This document shows, piece after piece, positions 6,543-6,943 of a stretch of 6,943 nucleotides of DNA. The stretch lies in NCBI GenBank assembly GCA_012799755.1, contig JAAZKQ010000506.1:1-6943 (forward strand), read 5' to 3'. Below the pieces are notes generated by a model, which was given only the letters and a program-made list of their open reading frames with translations, had not been told where the DNA came from and did no database searches. How positions within the stretch are numbered: position 1 is the stretch's first letter; the number at the start of each line of letters is the position of its first letter. Position numbers and translations under genes: made by a program. The stretch is from Lentisphaerota bacterium. GTDB taxonomy: Bacteria > Verrucomicrobiota > Lentisphaeria > Oligosphaerales > Oligosphaeraceae.

Positions 6543-6581
6543 GTTGCCTCCGGGCTGTGACAGCCCGACCACGCCGGCAAC
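6543..6581 (-). promoter_or_regulatory. Two-level hairpin in the kinase 5' leader
   Basis: CGGGCTG-N3-CAGCCCG (6551-6567, perfect 7-bp stem) is enclosed by GTTGCC (6543-6548) and GGCAAC (6576-6581). The structure falls between the candidate promoter and the ribosome site. It has no T-run, so it is not a terminator. It may stabilise the leader, be a regulatory RNA element, or be another member of the palindromic repeats. Confidence 0.5.
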
Positions 6582-6601
6582 TCCCGCCAGCCAGCGTTTT
6601 G

Positions 6602-6630
6602 ACTATAAACGGAACAAGCTCTAAATGCAA
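6602..6630 (-). promoter_or_regulatory. Candidate promoter of the kinase-like gene
   Basis: TTGCAT (6625-6630) and TATAGT (6602-6607) on the minus strand are exactly 17 nt apart, giving a leader of about 95 nt. The -10 matches 5/6 of consensus. The shared GTAACCGGTC motif lies 30 nt upstream. Confidence 0.55.
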
Positions 6631-6660
6631 ATTCAGGCAGCGCGATGTATCCGCCTTTTT

Positions 6661-6686
6661 GTAACCGGTCACCGATTGATACCGGT
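6661..6686. promoter_or_regulatory. GTAACCGGTC upstream element, copy 2
   Basis: The motif matches 4191-4211 almost exactly (GTAACCGGTC at the left, ATTGATA at the right, two differing bases between). Here two ACCGGT palindromes (6664-6669 and 6681-6686) sit 17 nt apart, instead of the 10-bp inverted repeat of copy 1. It lies at the same distance and orientation from a minus-strand promoter as copy 1. Confidence 0.55.
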
Positions 6687-6711
6687 CGTGCAGGGGGCAT
6701 TTTCTGCTGTT

Positions 6712-6796
6712 GTGCCTTTACAAGGCACTGCCTCATGGGGAGCTCGCCACCCCGGCCTGAAGGCCGGGGTTAAGCATGGTTGAGCGCCTACGGCGC
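6712..6796. repeat. Cluster of three perfect hairpins
   Basis: GTGCCTT-TAC-AAGGCAC (6712-6728), ACCCCGGCC-TGAA-GGCCGGGGT (6749-6770, 9-bp stem) and GCGCC-TAC-GGCGC (6784-6796) follow each other in a region with no gene. None is followed by a T-run on either strand. Their short tri- or tetranucleotide loops resemble those of the 4362-4461 block. The whole 6502-6943 stretch is non-coding. Confidence 0.75.
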
Positions 6797-6805
6797 AAAG
6801 TGATG

Positions 6806-6876
6806 CGTTTGCGGGGCATGTCACACTGCGGGCTACAAAGCCCGCAGCACGGCCGGAAAACAGGTGCTATCTTGGT
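6806..6876 (+). repeat. ~70-nt hairpin module, copy inverted relative to 4266-4334
   Basis: This copy contains CTGCGGGCT-ACAA-AGCCCGCAG (6826-6847), a 9-bp stem, flanked by CGTTTGCGGGG on the left and CCGGAAAACAGG on the right. In the other copy several stem-region bases differ while the 6-bp core stem survives, suggesting the fold matters or is copied. The GTGGAC/GTCCAT array follows immediately. Confidence 0.8.
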
Positions 6877-6880
6877 GAAA

Positions 6881-6943
6881 GTGGACAAGACAGACGACCG
6901 TAGACAACATGTGCCATCGTCCATAGCGTCCATACTGTCCATA
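6881..6943. repeat. GTGGAC/GTCCAT array, copy 3 (cut by window end)
   Basis: One clear GTGGAC (6881) and degenerate relatives are followed by a link (acatgtgccatc) and GTCCAT at 6919, 6928 and 6937, exactly 9 nt apart, up to the edge of the window. The GTCCATAGCGTCCATA segment is identical to 728-743, and the link resembles 718-727. Confidence 0.8.

Noticed and set aside
6502..6672. Longer kinase start at 6672
   Set aside because: It would translate through the candidate promoter and leader hairpin and ignore the perfect AGGAGG at 6508-6513.
6551..6770. Strong hairpins as terminators
   Set aside because: None has a T-run on the relevant strand, and no gene ends immediately before them in this window.
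6733..6942. Minus-strand frame with Met-Asp-Ala/Ser repeats
   Set aside because: It reads through the GTCCAT array and hairpins; no ribosome site or family resemblance.

Overview
The window looks like chromosomal DNA of a GC-rich Gram-negative bacterium. It encodes a DUF481-type outer-membrane protein with a signal peptide, which implies an outer membrane. My best guess at lineage is the PVC superphylum, perhaps Lentisphaerota. That guess rests on the overall look of the proteins and on palindrome-rich and 9-nt-periodic intergenic repeats of a kind I associate with those genomes; I could not check it by search.

Layout, left to right. The minus strand carries the start of a glycogen phosphorylase (1-563, running off the left edge), a RuvC Holliday-junction resolvase (826-1461), an MFS transporter (1536-2855) and a DUF481 outer-membrane protein (3025-4065). 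A strong intrinsic terminator (2954-2996) followed by a candidate promoter (2913-2940) separates the DUF481 gene from the MFS-ruvC pair. The plus strand then has one YejB-type peptide ABC permease (4631-5683) without its usual partners. It converges, with only 8 nt between stop codons, on a minus-strand cytidylate-kinase-like protein with an apparent BON domain (5692-6501).

The coding genes are mostly recognisable families and do not form one pathway. The unusual material is intergenic. Three non-coding blocks (about 660-745, 4177-4520 and 6540-6943) share a small vocabulary of repeats: 9-nt-period GTGGAC/GTCCAT arrays, a ~70-nt hairpin module present in inverted copies at 4266-4334 and 6806-6876, and other GC-rich hairpins. 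These inverted copies bracket the permease/kinase pair. In addition, an almost identical ~21-nt motif beginning GTAACCGGTC lies 29-30 nt upstream of the candidate -35 box of two separate minus-strand promoters (DUF481 and kinase genes). It could be a shared regulatory site or an end of a repeat element.

No rRNA, tRNA, CRISPR array, transposase or recombinase gene was seen. No complete new multi-gene system is evident; the best candidates for something undescribed are the repeat family and the kinase-BON protein.
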